A stretch of DNA of 64,000 nt, taken from contig CAAGJW010000080.1 in the NCBI GenBank assembly GCA_900770215.1, positions 3,879 to 67,878 on the forward strand, read 5' to 3'. The notes below the pieces were generated by a model that made no database searches, was not told where the DNA came from, and saw only the letters and a list, made by a program, of their open reading frames with translations. A program made the position numbers and the translations under genes. The stretch comes from Bacteroidales bacterium. GTDB taxonomy: Bacteria > Bacteroidota > Bacteroidia > Bacteroidales > Muribaculaceae. Below are positions 44,298-53,516 of this stretch, piece after piece. Position 1 is the first letter of the stretch; every line of letters begins with the position of its first letter.

Positions 44298-44339
44298 TCA
44301 ACCAACCCAAACCACAATACACAATTACCTTTTTATTTT

Positions 44340-45659
44340 ATGAAAAAAACAGTACTTGCCCTCACAGCGGCACTCACTCTCACCACCACTGTCTGGGCTC
44401 AATCGGCAACGAGCGAGGCCTATACACCCAGCGAGGCCATCAAGCAGGCCCAGCAGGAGTTCCAGGACAGCAAGTTCGGCATTTTCATCCACTGGGGCAT
44501 CTACTCGATGCTGGGCGACGGCGAGTGGGTGATGAACAACAAGAAGCTCAACTACGACGAATACACCCACCTGGCTGGCGGGTTCTACCCGAGCAAGTTC
44601 GACGCCAGGGCCTGGGTGCGGGCGTTTAAAGACGCCGGTGCACGCTACGTCACTTTCACCTCGCGCCACCACGACGGGTTCTCGATGTTCAAGACAGCCA
44701 CATCGCCCTACAACGTGGTCGACGGCACCCCCTTCAAGCGCGATGTGGTGGCCGAGCTGGCCGAGGCCTGCCACAGCGAGGGGCTGAGCCTGCACCTGTA
44801 CTACAGCCACCTCGACTGGCACCGCACCGACTACCCGCTGGGACGCACCGGGCGCAAGCTGGGCCGCCCCACCCAGGAGCAGGACTACGACAGCTACTTG
44901 AAATTTATGAAGCAGCAACTCACCGAGTTGCTCACCGGCTACGGCAAGATCGACTGCATATGGTTCGACGGCTGGTGGGACCACGACAGCGACGCCTCGC
45001 CCTTCGACTGGCGGCTGCCCGAGCAGTATGCCCTCATCCACAAGCTGCAGCCGGGCTGCCTGGTAGCCAACAATCACCACCAGTCACCCTTTGCCGGCGA
45101 AGACATCCAGATCTTTGAACGCGACGTGCCTGGCGAGAACAAGGCAGGACTCTCGGGCCAGGCCGTGAGCCGGCTGCCACTCGAAACGTGCCAAACAATG
45201 AACGACTCGTGGGGCTATGACATCACCGACAAGAACTACAAGAGCGCCGACGAGCTGATACAGCTGCTCGCAAGCACGGCAGGCCGCAATGCCAACTTGC
45301 TGCTCAACATAGGCCCCCGCCCCGACGGCCAGCTACCGCAAGAGAGCCTCGACCGCCTCAAGGCCATAGGCCAGTGGCTGCGCGTCAACGGCGAGAGCAT
45401 CTACGGCACCCGCGGCGGCATGGTGAGCCCGCGCCAGTGGGGCGTGACCACGCAACGCGGCGACACCCTCTATGTGCACATCCTCGACTGGGCCGACAAG
45501 GCCCTGCCCCTGCCCATAGGCAACCGCAAGGTGAAAAGCGCCACGCTGCTTGCCGGCGGCTCCACGGTGCAGACCAGCACTATCCCGGGCGGCGTGGTGC
45601 TGCTGCTGCCACAAGTGCCCAAGGGCCCCGACACCATTGTGAAGCTGGTGCTCAAGTGA
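44340..45659 (+). CDS. GH29 alpha-L-fucosidase
   Basis: This 439-residue exported enzyme has a signal peptide (ends VWAQ). The GH29 barrel is complete: FGIFIHWGIYSM, RYVTFTSRHHDGFSMF, YYSHLDW, nucleophile Asp210 in WFDGWWDHD, and NLLLNIGPRPDGQ. The C-terminal beta-sandwich is short. It removes alpha-L-fucose from glycans such as host mucin or milk-type oligosaccharides. It precedes two secreted phosphoesterases in the same direction. Confidence 0.94.
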   Translation: MKKTVLALTAALTLTTTVWAQSATSEAYTPSEAIKQAQQEFQDSKFGIFIHWGIYSMLGDGEWVMNNKKLNYDEYTHLAGGFYPSKFDARAWVRAFKDAGARYVTFTSRHHDGFSMFKTATSPYNVVDGTPFKRDVVAELAEACHSEGLSLHLYYSHLDWHRTDYPLGRTGRKLGRPTQEQDYDSYLKFMKQQLTELLTGYGKIDCIWFDGWWDHDSDASPFDWRLPEQYALIHKLQPGCLVANNHHQSPFAGEDIQIFERDVPGENKAGLSGQAVSRLPLETCQTMNDSWGYDITDKNYKSADELIQLLASTAGRNANLLLNIGPRPDGQLPQESLDRLKAIGQWLRVNGESIYGTRGGMVSPRQWGVTTQRGDTLYVHILDWADKALPLPIGNRKVKSATLLAGGSTVQTSTIPGGVVLLLPQVPKGPDTIVKLVLK

Positions 45660-45797
45660 GACGAGGCGCAGCGCGCCATGCCCGCTTCTTTTCAATTTAA
45701 ACAAAATGCAAGGAGCCATTTTGCAGAAATTTTCACTAATTTTGCACACGTAACAACACAGAACTACAATAATTTCGAATCGAAAGAAAAAAAATAC

Positions 45798-47657
45798 ATG
45801 GCAAAGAAAATTTTGACTAAATGCGCCCTTGTGGCGGCTTTGGCCTGCACGGGCAGCCTACAGGCAGCCGCCTTCAACGTGAGCGGCCACATCACCTGCG
45901 ACGGCACCGGCGTGGCCGGCGTGGCAGTGAGCGACGGCGTGGTCGTGACCACCACCGATGCCAGCGGCTACTACAGCTTCACGAGCGACAAGAAGAACGG
46001 CTACGTGTTCTACACCGTGCCCCGCGGCTACGAGCCCGCCTACACCAATGGTTTCAACCCGCAATTCTGGCAGCAGTTCAAGAGCGCCAGCACCGCCACG
46101 GCCGAGACCCACGACTTCACACTCACCCGCAGCGACAACGACAAGTATATCATGATATTTGGCGCCGACGCCCACCTGGCCCGTCGCAACGGCGACCGCA
46201 CGATGTACAACAACGGCTGGATAGCAGCCCTGAAACGTGAGAAAAACGCCGCCCAGCAAAGCGGCACCAAGATATACTCCACCATACTGGGCGACCTCAC
46301 CTGGGACCTCTACTGGTACGCCAAGAAGTACAACCTGGTCGACTTCATGACCGACCAGGCAAGCTACGGCTACCCGATGCCGCTGTTCCCGGTCATGGGC
46401 AACCACGACAACGACGGCTCGGTGAAGCCCCTCACCGACAGCACCGACTTCCTGGCCTCAAAGCCGTGGCGCACCATCGTGTGCCCCAACTACTACTCCT
46501 TCAACCTGGGCCGGGTGCACTACATCGTGCTCGACGACATCTTCTACACCAACTCGGGCACGGCAAGCGGCACGGGCATGGCCGGCGGCCGCGGCTATCT
46601 CGACCAGGTGACCGACGAGGAGCTGAGCTGGCTCGCCAAGGATCTGGCGCTGGTGACCGACAAGTCGACCCCCATCGTTGTGATGTTTCACATCCCGCAA
46701 TTCCACCTCAACAGCTCCTTTGCCACCTATGGCGCCGGCCGCAACTATGCCGCGCTGGCCTCGTGCTTCGACGGCTTCAAGACGGTGCACTTCATGAGCG
46801 GCCACACCCACTACAACTACACGGCCCACCCGGCCTACCGCAACATCACCGAGCACAACATCGCTGCAATATGCGCCACCTGGTGGTGGACCGGGCGCCT
46901 GCAGAACACCAACTACGCCTACAACTACTGCCAGGACGGCAGCCCCGCCGGCTACAGCTACTGGACGGTCGACGGCGACTCGCTGCAGTGGAAATACAAG
47001 TCGATAGCCCGCAACGGCGACGCACAGATGCGCATCTACGACATGAATGCCGTGAAAAACTTCATGGCAACCGATGCCACGGCCAAGGCACTGGTGAAGG
47101 CCTACCCCGGCACAGTGCCCACCTTCAGCACCTACAGCGACAACGCAGTGCTCACCAACGTGTTTGCCTACGACACCGACTGGCGTGTCGAGGTGCGCGA
47201 GGGCGTGCAGTACACCCTGGCTGCCAACCGTCTGGCGGCCTACGACCCGCTGCACGTGCTGGCCTATGACTACTACCGCTACAGGAGCGCCGGCTCGATC
47301 ACCACCATCTTTGCCACCAGCACCAACTATCACATGTTTCTCTCGCAGGCCCACACCAGCAACCTGCCCATCACGGTGAAAGTGACCGACTCCTTTGGCC
47401 AGGTGTACTACAAGACCATACAGCGCCCACAGAGCTACGTGGTGACCATGGACTCGAGCCAGGCCCCCTACGACCTGGGCGACGTGAACGGCGACGGCAC
47501 CGTGAACGTGACCGACGTGACTGCCCTCATCAACAAGATACTGGGCAACACGCCCGCCGGGTTCCAAAGCATCGTGGCCGACCTGAACGGCGACGGTGCC
47601 ATCAACGTGAGCGACGTGACCCTGCTCATCAACAAGATACTGGGCACGGCACAATAA
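45798..47657 (+). CDS. Secreted calcineurin-like phosphoesterase with dockerin-like tail
   Basis: This 619-residue protein has a signal peptide, an N-terminal Ig-like MetallophosN domain (FNVSGHITCDGTGVAGVAVSDG), the metallophosphoesterase core (ILGDLTWDLYWYA; MGNHDNDG; FHIPQFH; MSGHTHYNY), a C-terminal MetallophosC domain, and two dockerin-like repeats (VNGDGTVNVTDVTALINKIL and LNGDGAINVSDVTLLINKIL) at the end. Substrates may be phosphorylated glycans or phosphodiesters. The ATG at 45798 starts the signal peptide. A paralogue without the tail lies at 48320. Confidence 0.9.
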   Translation: MAKKILTKCALVAALACTGSLQAAAFNVSGHITCDGTGVAGVAVSDGVVVTTTDASGYYSFTSDKKNGYVFYTVPRGYEPAYTNGFNPQFWQQFKSASTATAETHDFTLTRSDNDKYIMIFGADAHLARRNGDRTMYNNGWIAALKREKNAAQQSGTKIYSTILGDLTWDLYWYAKKYNLVDFMTDQASYGYPMPLFPVMGNHDNDGSVKPLTDSTDFLASKPWRTIVCPNYYSFNLGRVHYIVLDDIFYTNSGTASGTGMAGGRGYLDQVTDEELSWLAKDLALVTDKSTPIVVMFHIPQFHLNSSFATYGAGRNYAALASCFDGFKTVHFMSGHTHYNYTAHPAYRNITEHNIAAICATWWWTGRLQNTNYAYNYCQDGSPAGYSYWTVDGDSLQWKYKSIARNGDAQMRIYDMNAVKNFMATDATAKALVKAYPGTVPTFSTYSDNAVLTNVFAYDTDWRVEVREGVQYTLAANRLAAYDPLHVLAYDYYRYRSAGSITTIFATSTNYHMFLSQAHTSNLPITVKVTDSFGQVYYKTIQRPQSYVVTMDSSQAPYDLGDVNGDGTVNVTDVTALINKILGNTPAGFQSIVADLNGDGAINVSDVTLLINKILGTAQ

Positions 47658-47682
47658 AGAACCACACCACACAAATGCGCAC

Positions 47683-48279
47683 ATGAAAAGTCTTATCATC
47701 ATCGCCACGGCTGCTGCAATGCTTCTTGCCACAGGCTGCCGCGAGAAGAAAGCCGATGCCGCAGCCAGCGGGCAGCCCATCGAGGGCGCCTTTGCGGGCG
47801 GCGCCATTCACTTCGGCGACAGCCGCCAGCAGGTGACCCGCGGTCTCTACAGCCAAGGCTTCACCGATGCTGCCGGGCTCGACGAGGCCCACTTCGACAC
47901 CATTGCCGCCGACGCCGGGGGCAGCCCGATGCTGCTGAAGGTGCTCGTGCCCGCCGACACTGCCGGCTACGACTACCTGGGCATGAAGTGGATCAACCTG
48001 CAAGTGCAGTGCGACGACAAGGGGCTCTACTCGGTGACGATGCACTCCCGCTATGCCGCCAAGGCCACAGTCGACCAGCAACAGGCCCTGTTGCTGGCTG
48101 CACTGCAGCGCAAGGGCTACGCCATGCAAAGGGCCGTGATAGGCCAGTCGACCGTCGTGGGCGAGAGCACCGACATCGTGGGCTACCGCTACCGGCACGG
48201 CAACCGCATCGTGCAGTTGCACGTCAACGACGAGGACAACGGCCAGTCGTCGATATCGCTCATTTTCAACCAGCAATGA
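47683..48279 (+). CDS. Small lipoprotein, unknown
   Basis: This 198-residue lipoprotein has a lipobox LLATGC (Cys19). The mature part is probably one alpha/beta domain, with FGDSRQQVTRGLYSQGF and MKWINLQVQCDDKGLYSVTMHS. No family was recognised. It lies between two paralogous phosphoesterase genes with short spacers (about 25 and 40 nt), so it is probably part of the same operon. Confidence 0.75.
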   Translation: MKSLIIIATAAAMLLATGCREKKADAAASGQPIEGAFAGGAIHFGDSRQQVTRGLYSQGFTDAAGLDEAHFDTIAADAGGSPMLLKVLVPADTAGYDYLGMKWINLQVQCDDKGLYSVTMHSRYAAKATVDQQQALLLAALQRKGYAMQRAVIGQSTVVGESTDIVGYRYRHGNRIVQLHVNDEDNGQSSISLIFNQQ

Positions 48280-48319
48280 TTCACACCATCTCACATCGTT
48301 TTCAATCCTTCTCATCACA

Positions 48320-49963
48320 ATGAACATTTCAACTTCAAGACTGTGCCTGCTGCTGCTCGCAGCAGCACTTGTGTCCCTCACCAGCCAGGCACAAAACATC
48401 ACAGGCCACGTGAGATGCAGCGGCCGTGGCATAGCTGGCGTGGCCGTGAGCGATGGCATCACGGTCGTCACCACCGACGCCCAAGGCTACTACAGCCTGA
48501 CCAGCGGCAAAATGAACGGCTACGTCTTTGTCACCGTGCCGCGCGGCTACGAGCCCGCCTGCCGCGACGGCTTCGCGCCCCAATTCTGGCAACTGCTCAA
48601 CTCGCCCGACAGCACCGTGGCCGAGGTGCACGACTTTGCCCTCAACCGCGTCGACAACGACAACTACACCCTCATCGTCTCGGCCGACCCACAAGTGGCA
48701 CGGCGGCTCAACGACCTTGAGGAATACCGCGAGGGCTTCATCCCCAAGATCAAGCAGGAGGCCCAGACGGCACGCGCCCAGCACCAGCCCATCTACAACA
48801 TCGTGCTGGGCGACCTCGTGTGGGACGGCTTCTGGTACAGCAACAACTACGACCTGCACAATTTCCTCGCCGACCAGGCCGCTCTGGGCTACCCCATGCC
48901 CATGTTTCCTGCGATGGGCAACCACGACAACGACGGCGCCGTGCCCCAGGGCGACAGCACCGACCTGCTGGCCTCGCGCCCCTGGCGCACCCTCATGGCC
49001 CCCAACTACTACTCCTTCAACCTGGGCCGCGTGCACTATGTGGTGCTCGACAATGTGTACTACAAGAACGAGAACCTGCCCGGCAAGCGCAACAAGGGCA
49101 TTGCGGGCAAGCGAAACTACGACGCCCGCGTGCCCGGCTACCAGCTCGCATGGCTGCGCCAGGACCTGGCGCTTGTCGACAAGAACACACCCGTTGTGGT
49201 GGCCCAGCACATACCGGCCTGGAAATACGACAAGCACCACCAGGCGGTGAACGCCACCCAAAACATCGATGAGGTGGCCGCCTGCCTCAAGGGCTTCAGG
49301 CGTGTGCACTTCATCACCGGCCACACCCACATCAACCGCAACGTGCACCCCGCAGCCTACAACACCGACTCGACCAGCATGTGGGAGCAAAACATTGCCT
49401 CGGTGTGCGCCACCACTTGGTGGCCAGGCTACCTGTCGGGCCGCGACATCTGCGCCGACGGCTCGCCGGCTGGCTACAGCCGTTGGACGGTGCGGGGCGA
49501 CACGGTGCAGTGGAAATATGTGTCGATACAAGACAGCGACGAGCCGCAATTCAGCATGTGGGACATCAACGAGGTGAACCGCTTCATGAGCACCGACGCC
49601 GACGTGCTCAAGATGAAAACCCTGACCGACAAGGTGCCCAGCTGGGACGACTGGGCGCCCAACACGCTACTCGTCAACGTCTATGCCTGGGACGACGACT
49701 GGACCATCGAGGCCACCGAAGACGGGCGGCCGCTCACCGTGGTGCAACAGCAAGCCCCGGCGCCAGCCCTCTTCCTGAGCCTGGGCCTGCCCTACTTCAA
49801 GAAATACAACAAGCCCGACGACGACAAGCTGGGAGGCCGCACCTTCCACATCTTCAAGGTGCAGGCCACCACGCCCGACCACCCCGTGACCGTGCGCGTG
49901 AGAGACAGCTTCGGGCACACCTATGAGCGCACCATGAGCCGCCCGGCGGCATTCAAGTTGTAA
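48320..49963 (+). CDS. Secreted calcineurin-like phosphoesterase (no dockerin)
   Basis: This 547-residue paralogue of the gene at 45798 has the same domain order (signal, MetallophosN, metallophosphoesterase, MetallophosC) and motifs: VLGDLVWDGFWY, MGNHDNDGA, AQHIPAWK, ITGHTHINRN. It ends after the MetallophosC domain with RPAAFKL and lacks the dockerin-like tail of its neighbour. It presumably acts in the periplasm or on the cell surface on a related substrate. Confidence 0.9.
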   Translation: MNISTSRLCLLLLAAALVSLTSQAQNITGHVRCSGRGIAGVAVSDGITVVTTDAQGYYSLTSGKMNGYVFVTVPRGYEPACRDGFAPQFWQLLNSPDSTVAEVHDFALNRVDNDNYTLIVSADPQVARRLNDLEEYREGFIPKIKQEAQTARAQHQPIYNIVLGDLVWDGFWYSNNYDLHNFLADQAALGYPMPMFPAMGNHDNDGAVPQGDSTDLLASRPWRTLMAPNYYSFNLGRVHYVVLDNVYYKNENLPGKRNKGIAGKRNYDARVPGYQLAWLRQDLALVDKNTPVVVAQHIPAWKYDKHHQAVNATQNIDEVAACLKGFRRVHFITGHTHINRNVHPAAYNTDSTSMWEQNIASVCATTWWPGYLSGRDICADGSPAGYSRWTVRGDTVQWKYVSIQDSDEPQFSMWDINEVNRFMSTDADVLKMKTLTDKVPSWDDWAPNTLLVNVYAWDDDWTIEATEDGRPLTVVQQQAPAPALFLSLGLPYFKKYNKPDDDKLGGRTFHIFKVQATTPDHPVTVRVRDSFGHTYERTMSRPAAFKL

Positions 49964-49991
49964 AAAAGAGGGGGAAAAAGACACGCCCGCA

Positions 49992-52139
49992 TCAGTCGCA
50001 CTTGGTGAGCACGGCTGGCATGAGCGTGCGGTTGCCCACGGCAAACTTCACCACCAGCGACCCGCCAGGGCGCTGCTCAACGACGATGCCTTGCCCGAAA
50101 ACCGGGTGAGCCACCACGTCGCCAGGATGAATGCCGGCCTCGTCGGCAGCAGCGGCCATGTCCATCTCGTCGCCCAGGCGGGCAGCCATCGCCCGCGAGG
50201 CCTCAAAGAGCGCGGGGTCGGGATTGCCCTTCACCGTGAGCAGGCGCTGGTCGATTTCGCTTATGAAACGTGAGGGATATTTCTCACCCTGCACCGCGTT
50301 GTCGTAGCCCTCGCTCTCGGTGAGCACCAGGGCGCGCTGGGCGCGCGTCACGGCCACATACATGAGCCGGCGTTCCTCCTCCTCGGCGGCACGCTTGCGC
50401 TCGCGCAGGGCGCGGTGGCTGGGGAAGATGCCCTCGGTCATGCCCACGACAATCACATAGGGGAACTCCAGGCCCTTGGCCTGGTGAATGGTCATGAGCC
50501 GCACGGCGGTGCCGTCTTTGCGATAGTCGGCATTGGTGTAGAGTGCAATGTCTTGCAGGTAGCGCTCGATGGTGACGGGGAGCTCGTCGTTGCGGTGCTC
50601 GTCTTCATAGTAGGCAATGCTGGCGGCCAGCTCGTCGAGATTTTCGAGGCGGTCCTCGTCCTCGTCGCTGCGCAGCATGTCCTTGAGGCCTGTAGCGCGC
50701 ATGAGCAGTTCGAAGATGTCGCCTATGCCCTTGCCGCGTGCCATGGCCTGGCGTGCCCGCTCGATGGCCTGCACAAAGCCGTCGAGCTTGCAGTGGCCAA
50801 ATGCCGCATCGCCGCGGTGGGCCACCAGCGTGTCGTAGAGGGGCAGGCCCTCGTCGAGGGCCAACCGGGCCAGGCGCTGCATCGAGGCGGGACCAAACTT
50901 GCGGCTGGGCAGGTTCACCACGCGCATGAGCGACAAGTCGTCGTTGCGCGCCACGAGGCTCAAGTAGGCCAGGGCGTCTTTTATCTCGCGCCGCTCGAAG
51001 AAGCGAATGCCGCCCCACACCACATATTTCACCTTCTGCTTGATGAGCTCCTGCTCGATTGCGCGCGACAGGTAGCTGGCGCGGTACAAGATGGCAAAGT
51101 CGCTGTTCTGGGCCTCGCCGCTGGCCACGTTTTTCTTGATTTGCCTCACGATCCACTCGCTCTCCTGGGTCTCGCCCTTGAAGTGGTGGTAGAGCACGGG
51201 CGAGCCCGAGGGGCGGCGGGTGAACAGCTCCTTGGGCAGGCGGTCGCGGTTGTGGGCGATGATGGAGTTGGCCACGTCGAGAATGTTGGGCGTGGAGCGA
51301 TAGTTCTCGGTAAGGAAGATGTCGCGGTCACTCTTGAAGTTAACAAAGAGGCTGGGCCTGGCACCGCGCCACTCATAGATGGCCTGGTCGGGGTCGCCCA
51401 CGATGCACAGGTTGTTGTAGCCGCCGCTCACGGCATTGATCACGTCCCACTCGTCGCGGTCGCAATCCTGCACCTCGTCGACCTGCACATAGTTGATTTC
51501 CTGCTGCCAGTGCCGGCGCACCTGCTCGAAGTGGTCGAGAATGTAGAGAGTGAAATAGATGAGATCGTCGTAGTCGAGCACAAAATGCTTGAGCTGCGTC
51601 TTGAGATAGCGAGGAAACTCGTCGCCGCCCTCCACCGCTTTGGAGCCCGGCAGCATGTAGCCTCCCACATAGTGCTGACGCTGCTGCCCCTTGGCCAAGC
51701 CTATGGCAGCGAGAAACTTGCGCACGGTGGCCTTGGTGCGGTCGAGCCCCATCTCCTGCATCACCTGCTTGGCCAGCACCTTGGCGTCTTGCTCGTCGAT
51801 GATCTGGAAATTGGCCGGCCAGCCCAGCCTGAAAATCTCCTGGCGCAGGAAGCGCACGCAGAAGCCGTGTATCGTGCACACGTAGTCGTTCACGTTGCCG
51901 CGCTGCACGAGGGTGGCAATGCGGGTCTTCATCTCCTGGGCGGCCTTGTTGGTGAAGGTCATGCACAAGATGCCGGCCGGGTCGATGCCCAGCACGTTCA
52001 CCAGGTAGGCATAGCGGTGGGCGATGACGCGGGTCTTGCCCGAGCCGGCGCCGGCCACAATGCGCAGCCGCCCCTCGGTGGCCTTCACAGCCTCGAGCTG
52101 GCGCTCGTTTAAGTCGTTGAAAAGTGGTTGAGTGTCCAT
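49992..52139 (-). CDS. UvrD/Rep/PcrA-family superfamily 1 helicase
   Basis: This 715-residue enzyme has all SF1A motifs: Q-motif LNERQLEAV, Walker A AGAGSGKT (29-36), MTFTNKAAQEM, YVQVDEVQDCD, GDPDQAIYEWRGA, LTENYRSTPNIL, LMTIHQAKGLEF and VAVTRAQRAL. It is a DNA-dependent ATPase that unwinds 3'-5' in repair or replication restart. A C-terminal Tudor-like segment (GDVVAHPVFGQGIVVEQ) resembles the RNAP-binding tail of PcrA. It is a single gene; its 3' end faces the phosphoesterase gene. Confidence 0.93.
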   Translation of the reverse strand: MDTQPLFNDLNERQLEAVKATEGRLRIVAGAGSGKTRVIAHRYAYLVNVLGIDPAGILCMTFTNKAAQEMKTRIATLVQRGNVNDYVCTIHGFCVRFLRQEIFRLGWPANFQIIDEQDAKVLAKQVMQEMGLDRTKATVRKFLAAIGLAKGQQRQHYVGGYMLPGSKAVEGGDEFPRYLKTQLKHFVLDYDDLIYFTLYILDHFEQVRRHWQQEINYVQVDEVQDCDRDEWDVINAVSGGYNNLCIVGDPDQAIYEWRGARPSLFVNFKSDRDIFLTENYRSTPNILDVANSIIAHNRDRLPKELFTRRPSGSPVLYHHFKGETQESEWIVRQIKKNVASGEAQNSDFAILYRASYLSRAIEQELIKQKVKYVVWGGIRFFERREIKDALAYLSLVARNDDLSLMRVVNLPSRKFGPASMQRLARLALDEGLPLYDTLVAHRGDAAFGHCKLDGFVQAIERARQAMARGKGIGDIFELLMRATGLKDMLRSDEDEDRLENLDELAASIAYYEDEHRNDELPVTIERYLQDIALYTNADYRKDGTAVRLMTIHQAKGLEFPYVIVVGMTEGIFPSHRALRERKRAAEEEERRLMYVAVTRAQRALVLTESEGYDNAVQGEKYPSRFISEIDQRLLTVKGNPDPALFEASRAMAARLGDEMDMAAAADEAGIHPGDVVAHPVFGQGIVVEQRPGGSLVVKFAVGNRTLMPAVLTKCD

Positions 52140-52388
52140 TCCTGTTCAGGCATCAATTTAAATCACGACAAAGATAAGCAAAATTTCTGGAAACGGGCCA
52201 GGAGCCCCTCAGTGGAAAAGAATGGGGACAGGATGCTGGAGGCCAGGAATTGGGCCCAGGTGAAAAATACAGGCAACTAGCGTAACAATCGCGTTATAAT
52301 CAACGACTTACAGGTATTGAAAGGGCGCAATATATTGCGCCCACCGCAGTAATGACAATGTTTGTTGTAGATGCAATGTGGTGAGGAC
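52140..52388. other. Intergenic region, no gene seen
   Basis: This stretch leads from the helicase start into the tandem repeats. A TATCTTTG box on the minus strand (complement of 52169-52176) could be the helicase -7 element, but without a -33 match. No coding sequence is apparent. Confidence 0.4.
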
Positions 52389-52732
52389 AGCTTTTAGGCA
52401 GGTGGTGGAGCGAGCCCTCGGGGCGAGCGAAACCCCTGCATCAGCGCATCTTTCAATATTTTAGCCCGTGAAACGGGCGACACAGTGTAGGCAGGTGGTG
52501 GAGCGAGCCCCCCACGAGGCGAGCGCAACCCCTGCAAAACAGCATCTTTCAATATTTTAGCCCGTGAAACGGGCGACACAGTGTAGGCAGGCGGTGGAGC
52601 GAGCCCTCGGGGCGAGCGAAACCCCTGCATCAGCGCATCTTTCAATATTTTAGCCCGTGAAACGGGCGACACAGTGTAGGCAGGCGGTGGAGCGAGCCCC
52701 CACGGGGCGAGCGAAACCCCTGCAAAACAGCA
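52389..52732. repeat. Tandem 93-96 bp repeat, about 3.5 copies
   Basis: Successive units start (GCAGGYGGTGGAGCGAGCC) at 52398, 52491, 52587 and 52680, so the spacing is 93, 96 and 93 bp. Each full unit contains GCGAGCGMAACCCCTGC, then ATCTTTCAATATTTT and the small hairpin CCCGTGAAACGGG. The last copy is partial. One minus-strand frame is open through the array as a 31-32 residue repeat, but its composition and lack of ribosome site argue against translation. A single copy of the first half recurs at 63190-63246. Confidence 0.9.
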
Positions 52733-52744
52733 TCTTTCACGGGA

Positions 52745-52844
52745 CAAGCCCTGTAGGGGCGGCAGAACGCTGCTGCCACACGGTGGCACTACACTGCACG
52801 TGGGTGATGACTCTGCCACCCCTACGGGGCTTGCCTGGCAGTGG
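52745..52844. repeat. Dispersed palindromic intergenic element, copy 2
   Basis: The outer arms (CAAGCCCTGTAGGGGCGGCA at the left, GCCACCCCTACGGGGCTTGC at the right) are complementary with few mismatches. The interior matches 14363-14469 closely, including CTGCCACACGGTGGCACTAC and GGGTGATGACT. It directly abuts the tandem repeat array. Confidence 0.8.
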
Positions 52845-52874
52845 AGATGGCCGCCTGAGGGGTGCAAAAGAAAA

Positions 52875-52910
52875 CGAAAGGGCGGTGTCGGTCGCGACAT
52901 GGCCCTTTCG
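52875..52910 (-). terminator. Terminator of the NlpC/P60 gene
   Basis: A 9-bp stem (52875-52883 with 52902-52910, arm CGAAAGGGC) with an inner stem (TGTCG/CGACA) is followed on the minus strand by TTTTCTTTT. It lies about 50 nt beyond the stop codon of the peptidase gene. Confidence 0.8.
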
Positions 52911-52958
52911 CATTGACTATAAAGTATAAAAATTAATCTGTTATGCTCTAAGTTTTCT

Positions 52959-53516
52959 TTATTCTATCACCCGGCAGGCACCCACATAGCGCGAGCGGTA
53001 ATAGGCCTCGGTCGACTTGCTCTCGCTCACCCCGCGGCTGCAGGCTGCGTGAATGAAGCGGAACGTGCCGTCGCCGTAGCTCTCGGTCACGATGCCCACG
53101 TGGCCCACGCCGCCACGACCGGCCCGGCCGTTGAAAAACACCAAGTCGCCCGGCTTGATGTCGTCGCGCGACACGCGGCGGCCGTTGTTCACCTGGCCAC
53201 GCGAAGAGCGGTTGAGGCGAATGCCGAATTTCTTGAACACGTAGCTCGTGAAACCTGAGCAGTCGAAGCCGCTGGGACTCATTGCGCCATACACATAGGG
53301 CGTGCCCTTGAAGGTGAAGGCATAGGCCAGGAGCTGACGCACTTGCTCGGCAGGGTTGTCGTTGATCGACGCCTTGGCAATTTGCTCGGCTACTGTGCCG
53401 CGATGAGATTTCTTGTGGCGGTTGAGACGCTGGGCTTGTGCACCTGTAGCACAGGTAACTATCATGAGGGTAACCAGAAGGCAGCGTCCAAGTATCGACT
53501 GAATATTATTCTTCAT
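52959..53516 (-). CDS. NlpC/P60 (C40) cell-wall peptidase
   Basis: This 185-residue exported enzyme has a signal peptide (ends AQAQ) and an NlpC/P60 domain with nucleophile Cys in PSGFDCSGFTSYVF, His in GGVGHVGIV, and third polar residue His in FRFIHAACSRG. It should cut stem peptides of peptidoglycan, typically D-Glu/meso-Dap bonds. The ATG at 53514-53516 matches the signal; eleven upstream codons to 53549 are open but unlikely to be used. It is monocistronic, with a good terminator. Confidence 0.92.
   Translation of the reverse strand: MKNNIQSILGRCLLVTLMIVTCATGAQAQRLNRHKKSHRGTVAEQIAKASINDNPAEQVRQLLAYAFTFKGTPYVYGAMSPSGFDCSGFTSYVFKKFGIRLNRSSRGQVNNGRRVSRDDIKPGDLVFFNGRAGRGGVGHVGIVTESYGDGTFRFIHAACSRGVSESKSTEAYYRSRYVGACRVIE

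Noticed and set aside
50415..52112. 565-residue plus-strand frame opposite the UvrD-like helicase
   Set aside because: It mirrors helicase codons; no domain, and the helicase motifs are complete.
52394..52900. 168-residue repetitive protein on the minus strand through the 93-bp repeats
   Set aside because: No ribosome site or family; the frame is open because unit lengths are multiples of three, and it continues into the palindromic element, which is clearly non-coding.
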